From Sphingobium cyanobacteriorum (lineage in GTDB: Bacteria > Pseudomonadota > Alphaproteobacteria > Sphingomonadales > Sphingomonadaceae): a stretch of 64,000 bases of DNA. Location of the stretch: NCBI RefSeq assembly GCF_030580935.1, contig NZ_JAUQOM010000002.1, positions 434,001 to 498,000 on the forward strand. The letters run 5' to 3'. Below are positions 34,095-43,856 of the stretch, one piece after another. Below the pieces are notes generated by a model, which saw only the letters and a program-made list of their open reading frames with translations, searched no databases and was not told the DNA's origin. Positions within the stretch are counted from its first letter, which is position 1, and each line of letters starts with the position of its first letter. The translations under genes and the position numbers were made by a program.

Positions 34095-35768
34095 TCACTG
34101 CCCCGCGCAGCTATCCCCGTCACCGGCGATCAGGTCCAGGCAGCGCCCGTCAATGTCGCTCTTGGCCACCGGCAGCCCGATCAGCGCGGCAAGGCTCGGC
34201 ATGATGTCCACCGTCTCCACGCCCAGCGGCTGTTCGAACGGCCGCATCCCCTTGCGCCAGAACAGGATCGGTACGCGGCGATCCGTGTCCCAGGGCGATC
34301 CATGGGTCGCGACACTGCCCATCGTCGCCTGCTCCGGGATCGACATGACGCGCGGCTTCAACAGCAGCAGCAGGTCGCCCGACCGTTCGGCATCGAAACT
34401 GGCGCGCGCTTCCTGGATCAGGCTCCAGCTTTCGGGCGGACCGGACGGGGATGGGGTGGCGGCGATCTGCGCCTTGGTGAACACCACCTCCACCTGCGGA
34501 TGGGCGCGCAGCAACGTCAGCGTCGCCGCCTCCACCCGCGCGCGTTCCGCCGCCGTCAGGCCCTTGTCGAAATACAGGTCGCCCGCCGGCCCGTCGGCCC
34601 AGATGACCTGCCTGCCGGGCAGGCCGGCCTTCTGCGCCACCGCATTGGACAGCGCCTTGGGCGTCAGCGCCATGTCGACCCGGCTTTCCATCGGCATGGC
34701 GTTCAGCCGGTGGCGTTCGGGCAAGTCATGGCCGCCATGGTCGGCGGTCAGCACCACCACATAATCGATCCCGTCCTGGTCCAGCCGGTCGAAAAAGGCG
34801 CCCAGTTCGCGGTCCAGCCGGTCGACCTGGATGCAGCTTTCGGTGCCCTCGGTGCCATAACTGTGCCCGATATAGTCGGTCGCCGACAGGCCGATCGATA
34901 TGATGTCGGTCTGCGCCTGCTTGCCCAGCGCCATGCTCTCGATCGCGGCGGCGGCGAAGGCCAGCGTCATCGCATCCTGTTCGGGCGAGATGCGGAACGC
35001 CTTGTAATCGCCCGCCGCCCGCGCGAATCGGCCGGTGCCCACGCGCTTGTCGCCCGCCTGCACGGCGAAATCCTTCGCCACGCACTGGGCCGGCAGCGCG
35101 AATCCCGGATTGGCCTGGGCCAGCCGTTGCGCCATCGCTGCGTTCACCTTCGCGACCAGCGGCGGCGTGGCGACGCCCTTGTAACTGACATAGCCCTGCG
35201 GCCCGCCCAGCCACCAGACCTGGTCGGCGGTCGGCCCGCCCATCATGATCGCCGCCCGATCCTTGCCCGCGACGGACACGACGCGGGTGGCGGGGTTGGC
35301 GATCTTCATCCGCCCGCCCAGCGTCGGCACTTTCAGGTGCACTGGCGACGCGGCATAGGTGCCACTGCTGCTGCCGGGCACGCTTTCATCCTCGGCGCAA
35401 TAGATCGCCTTGTCGGCACGCGGCGTGGACAGGTCGAACCAGCTATTGGCGATGATGCCGGTGCGCGACGGGCGGCCGCCGGTCAGGATGGTCGAATGGC
35501 CGGGGCAGGTTTCGGTCGCCGCATGGCTCTGATAGCCGCGCGGGAACACCGCGCCCTCGTGCGTCAGCCGCTTGAGGCCGCCGCTATAATATGGGCGATA
35601 TTCGCTGAACAGGTCCGCGGAAAACTGGTCCACGCTGATCGCGACGATCAGCCTGGGCGCAGTTGCAGGCACGCTCGCCGGCGCGGCGGCGGCACCCGGC
35701 GCGGGTTGCTGCGCCGCCAGCGGCATGGCGGTGGCGATCAACAGGGCGGCGACGGCTTTCTTGAACAT
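34095..35768 (-). CDS. phoK: Alkaline phosphatase PhoK
   Basis: 557 residues from ATG 35768, with signal peptide MFKKAVAALLIATAMPLAAQ. The sequence follows the known Sphingomonas PhoK closely. The metal ligand Asp47 is in ISVDQFSADLF, the nucleophile Thr87 is in ATETCPGHSTILTG (Thr89 in PhoK), with later ligands in GLSATDYIGHSYG, LTADHGGHD and SVATHGSPWDTD. PhoK is an extracellular or periplasmic zinc/calcium-dependent monoesterase that uses threonine instead of serine. A GGAGAAGG run precedes the ATG. Divergent from a DsbD-like gene 76 bases away. No Pho box was recognised. Confidence 0.95.
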   Translation of the reverse strand: MFKKAVAALLIATAMPLAAQQPAPGAAAAPASVPATAPRLIVAISVDQFSADLFSEYRPYYSGGLKRLTHEGAVFPRGYQSHAATETCPGHSTILTGGRPSRTGIIANSWFDLSTPRADKAIYCAEDESVPGSSSGTYAASPVHLKVPTLGGRMKIANPATRVVSVAGKDRAAIMMGGPTADQVWWLGGPQGYVSYKGVATPPLVAKVNAAMAQRLAQANPGFALPAQCVAKDFAVQAGDKRVGTGRFARAAGDYKAFRISPEQDAMTLAFAAAAIESMALGKQAQTDIISIGLSATDYIGHSYGTEGTESCIQVDRLDRELGAFFDRLDQDGIDYVVVLTADHGGHDLPERHRLNAMPMESRVDMALTPKALSNAVAQKAGLPGRQVIWADGPAGDLYFDKGLTAAERARVEAATLTLLRAHPQVEVVFTKAQIAATPSPSGPPESWSLIQEARASFDAERSGDLLLLLKPRVMSIPEQATMGSVATHGSPWDTDRRVPILFWRKGMRPFEQPLGVETVDIMPSLAALIGLPVAKSDIDGRCLDLIAGDGDSCAGQ

Positions 35769-35844
35769 CTGCTGTACCTTCTCCAGCCTTGACGGCGAAC
35801 GCACCCGGACCTAGCCCCCATGCATCCACCCGACCAGAGGCCCG

Positions 35845-37899
35845 ATGCGGATTTTTCAAGTCATATTGATGACGCTCGCCATGCTGGCGGGCGCATCCGG
35901 CGCGCAGGCGCAGGGCACGTCCGGCAATGGCCCGGCGCATATCGCCGCGCAACTGGTCGCCGAAAGCGCCGCGCCACAACCGGGCGCGGGCACCACCATC
36001 GCCTTTGCCATGGCGCCGGACTCCGGCTGGCATGGCTATTGGGAAAATCCCGGCGACGCGGGATTGGGCATGACCGTGACATGGACCTTGCCCAGGGGCG
36101 TGCACGTCGGCGCGCTGCGCTATCCGGTGCCCGAAACGCTGCTGATCGCGGGCCTGATGAACCATGTCTATGAAGGCCCCTATGCGATCCTCGCCGACCT
36201 GAAGGTCGCTGCGGACATCGCGCCGGGCACGCGCCTGCCGGTGCGGGCAAAGGCGCAATGGCTGGCCTGCACGGACAAGCTGTGCGTGCCCGAAAGCGGC
36301 GACCTGTCGCTTGATCTGATTGCCGGCGACGGCACAGTCGCCGCCGCGACCCGCGCGCGCTTCGACACATGGCGCACCCGTCTGCCCCGGCCGCTGGGGT
36401 CGCAGGCAACCTATGCGATCCGGGACGGCAAGCTGCGCCTGTCCGTGCCGTTTCCCGCCAGCGCGCCGGCAAGCGACCTGCATCTCTTCCCGCGCGCCGA
36501 AGGGCTGGCCCGCTACGCCGCGCCGCAGACGGTGACGCGCGATGGCGACCGGCTGCTGGTCGAGACGGACGCGGGCCAGGGCCAGGGGCAGGGGCAGGGG
36601 CAGGGGCAGAACAAGGGCGGGACGGTACAGGCGGTGCTGCGCACCGGCGATCATGTCGGCTTCCTGCTGACGGCCCGGCCCGGCGCTGTCTCATCTCCTG
36701 CGGACGGCGGGCAACTGGGCACGATCCTCGCCGCGCTGGGCGGCGCGCTGCTGGGCGGCCTGCTGCTCAACATCATGCCCTGCGTTTTCCCGATCCTGGG
36801 ATTGAAGGCGATGAAGCTGGCCAGGGCCGGCGGCGACGAACGCACCGTGCGGCGGGAGGCGCTGGCCTATGCGCTGGGCGTCATCCTCACCTGCCTTTTG
36901 CTCGGCGGCGCGCTGCTGGCGCTGCGCGCGGCGGGCGGGGCGGTCGGCTGGGCCTTCCAGTTACAGGATCCGCGCATCATCCTGGCGCTGCTGCTGCTGG
37001 TGACGGGCATCGCCTTCAACCTGGCCGGGCTGTTCGAACTGCGTGCCTATGGCGGGGGCGGGGGGCTGGCGGGGAAGGGCGGGCTTGCCGGTTCCTTCTG
37101 GACCGGCGCGCTGGTCGCCTTCGTCGCGACGCCCTGCACCGGCCCGTTCATGGCAGCGGCGATGGGGGCGGCGCTGCTGCTGCCCGTGCCGGCCGCGCTG
37201 GCGATCTTCGCCGGCCTCGGCCTCGGCCTCGCACTCCCCTTCCTCCTGCTCGCCTTCGTTCCGGCGCTTCGCAATCGTTTGCCTAAGCCTGGAAACTGGA
37301 TGGGCCGGTTCCAGAACATCCTCGCCATCCCCATGTTCCTGACCGCGCTCGGCCTTGCCTGGCTGCTGGGGCAGCAACGGGGCGTTGCGGGCATGACCAT
37401 CGGCCTTGGCGCGGCCCTGCTGCTGGCGCTGCTGCTCTGGTGGCTTGGCGGTCGCCAGCGGCTGGGCAAGGGCGGCGGCCCGGTCGCCGCGCTTGCCGCG
37501 CTCGCGCTGTTCGCAGCCGCCGCTCTGGCCCTTCCGGCCAGCGCCCCGGCCGCATCGGGAAAAAGCGATTCAGTTGTACACTTCGCTGTCACGGAACTGG
37601 CCCGGCTCCGCGCCGCCAACAAGCCGGTTTTCCTGTATTTCACCGCCGACTGGTGCCTCACCTGCAAGGCGAACGAGGCCGCCGCGATCGACCGCGCCGA
37701 AACCCGCGCCGCGTTCGACAGGGCGGGCGTCACCGTCATGGTCGGCGACTGGACCAATGCCGATCCCGCCATCACCCGCTTCCTCGAAAGCCAGGGCCGG
37801 TCGGGCGTCCCGCTCTATCTCTGGTATGCGCCGGGCAAGGAGGGGCGGCCCCTGCCGCAACTGCTGACCCCCGGCACCCTGACGGCGCTGGTGCGCTGA
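35845..37899 (+). CDS. Protein-disulfide reductase, DsbD/ScsB-like
   Basis: 684 residues. Signal peptide (about 1-22), then an N-terminal domain of the DsbD/ScsB alpha type (PDSGWHGYWENPGDAG, CTDKLCVPE). A (Gly-Gln)6 linker follows near residues 244-255, then the membrane domain (about 290-560) with NIMPCVFPILGLK and TPCTGPFMAAA, the two pore cysteines. The C-terminal thioredoxin domain has YFTADWCLTCK (CLTC). It carries reducing power from cytoplasmic thioredoxin to the periplasm. All three Cys pairs expected are present. The next gene overlaps its stop (TGATG). Confidence 0.92.
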   Translation: MRIFQVILMTLAMLAGASGAQAQGTSGNGPAHIAAQLVAESAAPQPGAGTTIAFAMAPDSGWHGYWENPGDAGLGMTVTWTLPRGVHVGALRYPVPETLLIAGLMNHVYEGPYAILADLKVAADIAPGTRLPVRAKAQWLACTDKLCVPESGDLSLDLIAGDGTVAAATRARFDTWRTRLPRPLGSQATYAIRDGKLRLSVPFPASAPASDLHLFPRAEGLARYAAPQTVTRDGDRLLVETDAGQGQGQGQGQGQNKGGTVQAVLRTGDHVGFLLTARPGAVSSPADGGQLGTILAALGGALLGGLLLNIMPCVFPILGLKAMKLARAGGDERTVRREALAYALGVILTCLLLGGALLALRAAGGAVGWAFQLQDPRIILALLLLVTGIAFNLAGLFELRAYGGGGGLAGKGGLAGSFWTGALVAFVATPCTGPFMAAAMGAALLLPVPAALAIFAGLGLGLALPFLLLAFVPALRNRLPKPGNWMGRFQNILAIPMFLTALGLAWLLGQQRGVAGMTIGLGAALLLALLLWWLGGRQRLGKGGGPVAALAALALFAAAALALPASAPAASGKSDSVVHFAVTELARLRAANKPVFLYFTADWCLTCKANEAAAIDRAETRAAFDRAGVTVMVGDWTNADPAITRFLESQGRSGVPLYLWYAPGKEGRPLPQLLTPGTLTALVR
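36574..36609 (+). repeat. Six in-frame hexanucleotide repeats in the DsbD-like gene
   Basis: GGCCAG twice and then GGGCAG four times encode alternating Gly-Gln in the linker between the periplasmic and membrane domains. Unit length is a multiple of three, so slippage would change linker length without a frameshift. Confidence 0.9.
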
Positions 37900-38636
37900 T
37901 GGCCAAGGTTCGCGCCGACCAGTTGCTCGTCGACAATGGCCTTGCCGAAAGCCGCGCCCGCGCGCAGGCGCTCATTCTCGCGGGCCTCGTCTATCTGGGC
38001 GACCGGAAGGTGGAGAAAGCCGGGCAGCAGGTCGCCGCCGACGCCGATCTCGACGTGCGCGGCCGCGACCATCCCTGGGTGTCGCGCGGCGGCATCAAGC
38101 TGGCCCATGCGCTGGACGAATTCGCCATCGACGTGACGGGCTTCGTCGCCATCGATGTCGGCTCCTCGACCGGCGGCTTTACCGACGTGCTGCTCAGCAA
38201 TGGCGCGGCGAAAGTCTATGCGGTGGACAGCGGCACCAACCAGCTCGCCTGGAAACTGCGCTCCGACGACCGCGTGATCGTCCATGAACAGACCAGCGCC
38301 CGCATCCTGACCGACGCCCATATTCCCGAACCGATCGACATCATCGTGTGCGACGCCAGCTTCATCGCCCTGTCCAAGGTGCTGGAAAAACCGATCAGCT
38401 TCGCCCGCCCCGGCGCGCGGATGGTCGCCCTGATCAAGCCCCAGTTCGAGGCCCGGCGCGAGGAAATCGGCAAAAATGGCGTCGTGCGTGATCCTTTGGT
38501 CCACCAGCGCGTTTGCGCGGAGGTTCAGGACTGGGCGCAGGCGCAGGGCTGGACCGTCGCGGGGCTGACGCAAAGCCCGATCACAGGGCCGCAGGGCAAT
38601 GTCGAATTTCTGCTCTACGCCCGGCTTGGCGGATAA
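37899..38636 (+). CDS. tlyA: TlyA family rRNA 2'-O-methyltransferase
   Basis: 245 residues. The N-terminal S4 domain is RADQLLVDNGLAESRARAQALILAGLVYLGDRKV, followed by an FtsJ-like methyltransferase: FVAIDVGSSTGGFTDVLL (SAM site), YAVDSGTNQLAWKLR and IIVCDASFIALSKVL. TlyA proteins methylate ribose in 16S and/or 23S rRNA; some are annotated hemolysins for historical reasons. The ATG overlaps the stop of the DsbD-like gene. C-terminal ITGPQGNVEFLLYAR is typical. Confidence 0.94.
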   Translation: MAKVRADQLLVDNGLAESRARAQALILAGLVYLGDRKVEKAGQQVAADADLDVRGRDHPWVSRGGIKLAHALDEFAIDVTGFVAIDVGSSTGGFTDVLLSNGAAKVYAVDSGTNQLAWKLRSDDRVIVHEQTSARILTDAHIPEPIDIIVCDASFIALSKVLEKPISFARPGARMVALIKPQFEARREEIGKNGVVRDPLVHQRVCAEVQDWAQAQGWTVAGLTQSPITGPQGNVEFLLYARLGG

Positions 38637-38737
38637 TGGCCCCATGTTCGTTTTCGAAGCTGCCGACCCGGCATCGATCCGCCGCACATCATGCCACCTG
38701 ACATCATCTCGTTCGTAAAGGCCAGTATCTCCCTGCC

Positions 38738-39787
38738 ATGCGTCCCATCCCGCCCATCGTCCTCGCCCTGATCGTCATGAGCCTTGCCGGGTGCGGCGGG
38801 AAGAAAGAGGAAAAGCCGCGCGCCGTGCCGCTGGTGGAGGTCCGCGCCGTCGCCACGACCGGCTTCACCGACGCGATCGAGGCGGTCGGCACCGCGCTCG
38901 CCAATGAACAGGTGGTGCTGTCCGCGCCGGTGACGGAACGGATCACCTCGCTCAACTTCGCCGATGGCGGCTATGTGGCCAAGGGGCAGGTCATCGCCAC
39001 GCTGGCGGTGGGGCAGGAAAAGGCCGAACTCGCCGCCGCCGAAGCGGCCGCGCTCCAGGCCGGGCAGCAGCTTCAGCGCATCCAGGCGTTGAAGGCGCGC
39101 GGCTTCGCCACCGGGGCCTCGCTGGAACAGCAGGTCGCGACCGCGAACGCCGCCCGCGCCAATGCCGACCTTGCCCGCGCCTCGATCAGCGATCGTGTCA
39201 TCCGCGCGCCCTTTGGCGGCTGGGTCAGCCTGCGCACCGTGTCCCCCGGCGCGATCGTCACCGCCGGCACCGCCATCGCCACGGTCAGCGACATCAGCCG
39301 GATCAAGCTGGACTTCACCGTCCCCGAAACCCGGCTGGCGATGATCCGCGCGGGCATGCCGATCCGCGCCGTCGCCGCCGCCTGGCCCGACCGGCCGTTC
39401 GATGGCACGATCGCGACGATCGACCCGGTGATCGACCCGGCCACCCGCGCCGTCAGGGTGCGCGCCATCCTGCCCAATCCGGGTCATGCGCTCAAACCCG
39501 GCATGCTGCTGACCGTCAGCGTCCTCGCCCGCCAGCGCCAGTCGATCGCCGTGCCCGAACTGGCCGTGGTCGGCGATGGCGACGAACGTTTCGTGTTCGT
39601 GCTGGAGGATCGCACCGCAAAGCGGGTGAAGGTCGACACCGGCATCCGCCAGAATGGCCTGGTCGAAATCACCGGCGGGCTGCAATCCGGGCAGAAGGTC
39701 GTGACCGAGGGCGTCGTCAAGCTGACCGACGGCGCCAGGGTCCGCCTCGCGGGTGACAAGCCCCGTGCCGCCAGGGCCGCGGGCTGA
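38738..39787 (+). CDS. RND efflux periplasmic adaptor (membrane fusion protein)
   Basis: 349 residues. Lipoprotein signal with lipobox SLAGC (about residue 16). Barrel-sandwich and hairpin: VLSAPVTERITSLNFADGGYVAKGQVIATL, then SISDRVIRAPFGGWVSLRTVSPGAIVTAGTAIATV, the common lipoyl pattern, and a beta-barrel domain (LDFTVPETRLAMIRAGMPI). It bridges the inner-membrane pump encoded immediately downstream to an outer membrane channel; no channel gene is in the window. Confidence 0.94.
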   Translation: MRPIPPIVLALIVMSLAGCGGKKEEKPRAVPLVEVRAVATTGFTDAIEAVGTALANEQVVLSAPVTERITSLNFADGGYVAKGQVIATLAVGQEKAELAAAEAAALQAGQQLQRIQALKARGFATGASLEQQVATANAARANADLARASISDRVIRAPFGGWVSLRTVSPGAIVTAGTAIATVSDISRIKLDFTVPETRLAMIRAGMPIRAVAAAWPDRPFDGTIATIDPVIDPATRAVRVRAILPNPGHALKPGMLLTVSVLARQRQSIAVPELAVVGDGDERFVFVLEDRTAKRVKVDTGIRQNGLVEITGGLQSGQKVVTEGVVKLTDGARVRLAGDKPRAARAAG

Positions 39788-39791
39788 AGCC

Positions 39792-42700
39792 ATGCAGCTA
39801 TCCGATCTGTCCGTCCGCCGTCCGGTCTTCGCCGCCGTGGTCGCGGTGCTGCTCTGCATCGTCGGCGTCGTCGGCTATATCAGCCTGTCGGTGCGCGAAT
39901 ATCCTGATACCGATCCGCCGATCGTGTCGGTCGAAACCAGCTATACCGGCGCGGCCGCATCGGTGGTGGAAACCCGCATCACCCAGTTGATCGAGGATGC
40001 GGTGGCCGGGGTGCAGGGCATCCAGACCATCACCTCCACCTCGCAGGACGGCACCTCCAACATCAATATCGAATTTGATCCGTCGCGCGACATAGACAGC
40101 GCCGCCAACGATGTGCGCGATCGTGTGGGATCGGTGACGGAGGATCTGCCGGAGGACGCGCTGGCGCCGGAGATTCGCAAGGTCGATTCGGACGCGCGCG
40201 CCATCCTCTTCATCGCCTTTTCCCGCCCCGGCTGGTCGTCGATCCAGATCAGCGACTATCTCGACCGCAATATTGTCGATCGCTTCGCCGCGATCGATGG
40301 CGTCGCCCGCGTGACGATCGGGGGGGAGGCGCGGCCCTCCACCCGCATCTGGTTCAACGCCGAAAAACTCGCCGCCTTCGCCCTGACGCCGGGCGATGTG
40401 GAAAATGCCATGCGCGCCCAGAATGTCGAACTGCCCGCCGGCCGGTTCGAATCGAAGGACCAGAATCAGACGCTGCGCGTCGAACGCCCCTTCGCCAGCC
40501 CGGAACAATTCGCGACCCTGGTGGTCGGGCGCGGCGCGGACGGCCATCTGGTGCGGCTGGGCGATGTCGCCAGGATAGAGACGGGGGCGGAAAACCCCTA
40601 TAACAGCTTCCGTTCCAATCAGGGCAATGCGATCGGCATCGGCGTCATCCGTCAATCGGGCGCCAACACGCTGGATGTCGCGCAAAAGGCCAAGGCGCTG
40701 ATCGCGGACCTCAAGCCCACCCTGCCGCAAGGGATGCGGGTCGCCGTCGGCACCGACGAATCGCTGTTCATCGAACGTGCCATCGACAATGTCTATGACA
40801 CGCTGGTCGAAGCGGCGCTGCTCGTCATCCTCGTCATCTTCCTGTTCCTGGGGTCGGTGCGCGCCACCATCATCCCGGCCATCACCGTGCCGATCTGCCT
40901 GCTCGCCACCTGTGCCGTCATGTGGCTGCTCGGCCTGTCGATCAACCTTCTGACCCTGCTCGCCTTCGTGCTGGCGATCGGCCTTGTCGTCGACGATGCC
41001 ATCGTCGTGCTGGAAAATGTCTATCACCGCATCGAACAGGGCGAAGACCCGCTGGTCGCCGCCTATCTCGGCACGCGGCAGGTGGGCTTTGCGATCATCT
41101 CCACCACGCTCGTCGTCTGCGCCGTGTTCGTGCCGGTGATGTTCCTGGCCGGTCAGACCGGGCTGCTGTTCCGCGAACTCGCCATCGCGATGATCGCGGC
41201 GATCGCCTTCTCCGGCTTCATCTCGCTCAGCCTCGCGCCGATGCTCTGTTCCAAGCTGCTCAAAAACAGCGAGCGCGGCCGGCTGGCGCGCTGGATCGAC
41301 GCCCGCTTCCAGCGGCTGGAGGACGGCTATGCCCGCTGGCTCGACGGCGCCCTGCGCAGGCCGCTGCTGCCGCTGGCGGCGGTGCTGATCTTCCTGGCCA
41401 TCGGCGGTTTCTTCTTCACCCGCCTGCAAAATGAACTCGCCCCGGCCGAAGATACCGGGGTGGTCGAAGCGCAGATCAGCGCGCCCGAAGGCACCGGCTA
41501 TGCGCGGATGCTGGCCTATATGAAGAAGATAGAGGATGACCTTGCCTATCTGCGCAAGGATGGCACGCTCCAGAATCTGGTCATCCGCACCCCGGCGGGC
41601 TTTGGCGCGACCGACGATTTCAACGCTGGCAACGTCATCGCCTTCCTCCGCCCCTGGGAGGACCGCACCATCACCACCGCCCAGGTCGCGACCATCATCA
41701 ACAAGGTGATCGCCGACCAGCCCGGCGTGCGCGGCAATGCCGCGCCGCGATCGGGGCTGGGGCGCGGGCGCGGCCTGCCGGTCAACATCGTGCTCGCCGG
41801 CTCCACCTATGAAGGACTGGTCGCCGCGCGTGATCGCATCATGGCCGCCGCCGCCGACTATCCCGGCCTCATCAATCTCGACAGCGATTACAAGGAAAGC
41901 AAGCCGCAGATGCGGATCGAAACCAACCTCGCCCGCGCGGGCGACCTTGGGGTTTCGGTCAATGATGTCAGCCAGGCGTTGCAAAGCCTGCTGGGGTCGC
42001 GCCGGGTCGGCACCTATGTCGACCGGGGCGAGGAATATCGCGTGCTGGTGCAGGCGGAGGATGACGGCCGCCGCACCGTCGCCGACCTGGAACGGATCAA
42101 CGTGCGTAGCCGCACCGGCGCGCTCGTCCCCCTGTCCGCGCTCGTCACCGTCCGCGAAGTCGCCGGCCCGCGTCAGCTCAACCGCTACAACAAGCTGCGC
42201 GCCATCACCCTGACCGCCGCGCTCGCCCCCGGCACGTCGCTGGGGCAGGGCCTTGCCTTTCTGGAGGATCAGGCGCGCCAGTCGCCCGAAATCCTGGCCA
42301 TCGGCTATCGCGGCGAAAGCCAGTCGCTGCGCGAAACCGGCGGGTCGATCTGGCTGGTGTTCGGCCTCACCATCCTGATCGTCTATCTGCTGCTCGCCGC
42401 CCAGTTCGAAAGTTTCGTCCATCCCGGCGTCATCATCGCCACCGTGCCGCTCGCGGTGGCGGGCGGGGTGCTGGGGCTGGCGCTGACCGGCGGCACGATC
42501 AATCTCTACAGCCAGATCGGCATCGTCATGCTGGTGGGCCTGGCCGCCAAGAACGGCATCCTGATCGTCGAATTCGCCAACCAGCTCCGCGATGAAGGGA
42601 TGGAGGTGGCGCAGGCCATTCGCGAAGCCGCCAGACGCCGCCTGCGTCCCATCCTGATGACATCGATTGCGACCGTGATCGGCGCGGTGCCGCTGGTCAT

Positions 42701-42896
42701 CCGCGGCGGGGCGGGGGCCGCGGCGCGCCACTCGATCGGCACCGTCATCGTGTTCGGCGTCAGCCTGGCGACGCTCATCACCCTGTTCCTGATCCCGATC
42801 TTTTATTCGCGCGTTGCCAAGCGGACGGTTTCTCCGCAAACCGTGGGCCGGAAGCTGGAGTCGGCGTTGAAGGATTCGCCTGAACCGGCCGAATGA
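39792..42896 (+). CDS. RND efflux pump inner membrane transporter (AcrB/HAE1 type)
   Basis: 1034 residues from ATG 39792, the usual length. The N-terminal helix is LSVRRPVFAAVVAVLLCIVGVVGYISL. The proton relay is AIGLVVDDAIVVLENVYHRIEQG, with paired Asp near residue 405. The second half repeats twelve-helix topology, with GLAAKNGILIVEFANQLRDEGM and IGTVIVFGVSLATLITLFLIPIFY. Two large periplasmic loops give drug-binding domains. The gene starts 4 bases after its adaptor. Probably exports drugs, solvents or metabolites. Confidence 0.95.
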   Translation: MQLSDLSVRRPVFAAVVAVLLCIVGVVGYISLSVREYPDTDPPIVSVETSYTGAAASVVETRITQLIEDAVAGVQGIQTITSTSQDGTSNINIEFDPSRDIDSAANDVRDRVGSVTEDLPEDALAPEIRKVDSDARAILFIAFSRPGWSSIQISDYLDRNIVDRFAAIDGVARVTIGGEARPSTRIWFNAEKLAAFALTPGDVENAMRAQNVELPAGRFESKDQNQTLRVERPFASPEQFATLVVGRGADGHLVRLGDVARIETGAENPYNSFRSNQGNAIGIGVIRQSGANTLDVAQKAKALIADLKPTLPQGMRVAVGTDESLFIERAIDNVYDTLVEAALLVILVIFLFLGSVRATIIPAITVPICLLATCAVMWLLGLSINLLTLLAFVLAIGLVVDDAIVVLENVYHRIEQGEDPLVAAYLGTRQVGFAIISTTLVVCAVFVPVMFLAGQTGLLFRELAIAMIAAIAFSGFISLSLAPMLCSKLLKNSERGRLARWIDARFQRLEDGYARWLDGALRRPLLPLAAVLIFLAIGGFFFTRLQNELAPAEDTGVVEAQISAPEGTGYARMLAYMKKIEDDLAYLRKDGTLQNLVIRTPAGFGATDDFNAGNVIAFLRPWEDRTITTAQVATIINKVIADQPGVRGNAAPRSGLGRGRGLPVNIVLAGSTYEGLVAARDRIMAAAADYPGLINLDSDYKESKPQMRIETNLARAGDLGVSVNDVSQALQSLLGSRRVGTYVDRGEEYRVLVQAEDDGRRTVADLERINVRSRTGALVPLSALVTVREVAGPRQLNRYNKLRAITLTAALAPGTSLGQGLAFLEDQARQSPEILAIGYRGESQSLRETGGSIWLVFGLTILIVYLLLAAQFESFVHPGVIIATVPLAVAGGVLGLALTGGTINLYSQIGIVMLVGLAAKNGILIVEFANQLRDEGMEVAQAIREAARRRLRPILMTSIATVIGAVPLVIRGGAGAAARHSIGTVIVFGVSLATLITLFLIPIFYSRVAKRTVSPQTVGRKLESALKDSPEPAE

Positions 42897-42921
42897 CATA
42901 TGCGGGGAATTGGTGCCGTCG

Positions 42922-43470
42922 ATGAACCAGATTGCGTCCCAGGGTCAGTTGCGTCTCGCCTATCTGCGATGGGCGCTCTTCACCGTTCCCACGATCGTCG
43001 CGCTCGGCTTCCTGTCGGGCAAATTTGCCAATAGCGGCTTTGGCAACCGCTGGTTCGATGCGCTGGAAAAGCCTGCGCTGATGCCGCCGGGCTGGCTGTT
43101 CGGCGTCGCCTGGACCATCCTCTACATCCTGATGGCGCTCGCTCTGGCGATCGTGCTGCACGCGCGCGGGGCGCAGGGGCGGGGACCGGCGATCGCGCTG
43201 TTCCTGGTCCAGTTCCTGCTCAATCTCGCCTGGTCGCCGCTTTTCTTCCGCTTTCATCAGGTCGGCGGCGCGCTGGCGCTGATCCTCGTGCTGATCGTCG
43301 CGGTGGCCGTCACGACCCTGCTTTTCTGGCGCATTCGCCGCTTCGCCGGCGTGCTGCTGCTGCCCTATCTGCTCTGGCTGGCCTTCGCCTCCTTCCTCAA
43401 TTATGAGATCGGCCGCCTGAACCCGGATGCGGCCACCCTTGTCGCGCCGGCGCTCAGAACCCAGATATGA
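42922..43470 (+). CDS. tspO: TspO/MBR family tryptophan-rich sensory protein
   Basis: 182 residues, five membrane helices. KPALMPPGWLFGVAWTILYILMALALAIV is the TspO core; NLAWSPLFFRFHQVG and LPYLLWLAFASFLNYEIGRLNP are also diagnostic. TspO binds porphyrins and is tied to tetrapyrrole or stress handling. The start is ATG 42922; GTG 42913 is closer to GGGGAA and cannot be excluded. Confidence 0.93.
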   Translation: MNQIASQGQLRLAYLRWALFTVPTIVALGFLSGKFANSGFGNRWFDALEKPALMPPGWLFGVAWTILYILMALALAIVLHARGAQGRGPAIALFLVQFLLNLAWSPLFFRFHQVGGALALILVLIVAVAVTTLLFWRIRRFAGVLLLPYLLWLAFASFLNYEIGRLNPDAATLVAPALRTQI

Positions 43471-43514
43471 ATGATGGGCGCGCTGATCGGCGTGCCGCAA
43501 CAAGGACAAGTGCA

Positions 43515-43814
43515 ATGCAGAGCGAAAACCGCTTTTTCGACGATCTGGCCAAGCTGGTGAACGGCGCCGCCGGCACGGTGGCGGGCATGACGCGCGAGTT
43601 CGAATCCAACGCGCGCGAACGCGCCAAGGAATGGATCGGCGGCATGGAATTTGTCTCGCGTGAGGAATTTGACGCGGTCAAGGCGCTCGCCGCCGCCGCG
43701 CGCGAGGAAGTGGAATTGCTCAAGGCGCGGCTCGATGCGCTGGAAGGCAAGGCCGGCGAACCGCTCACCAGGACCGTGAAGGCCGCCAAGCCCAAGGCGA
43801 CGAACGCCGACTGA
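43515..43814 (+). CDS. ubiK: Accessory factor UbiK family protein
   Basis: 99 residues. NRFFDDLAKLVNGAAGTVAGMTREFESNARERAKEWIGGMEFVSREEFDAVKALAAAAREEVELLKARLDALE shows the amphipathic membrane-fusogenic helix and C-terminal trimeric coiled coil of the BMFP/UbiK family. It assists ubiquinone biosynthesis under aerobic conditions in enteric bacteria. ATG 43515 has AAGGA upstream; the longer frame at 43467 overlaps tspO and was not used. Confidence 0.88.
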   Translation: MQSENRFFDDLAKLVNGAAGTVAGMTREFESNARERAKEWIGGMEFVSREEFDAVKALAAAAREEVELLKARLDALEGKAGEPLTRTVKAAKPKATNAD

Positions 43815-43856
43815 TCCTGTCTGTCCTTTCGCCCTTTGCGGTGTTAAGGCGCGCCG

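Noticed and set aside
39798..42899. A 1033-codon open frame on the minus strand opposite the RND pump gene
   Set aside because: It mirrors the pump gene almost end to end, has no recognisable domains and is rich in His, Arg, Asp and Gly, the usual antisense artefact of high-GC codon use.
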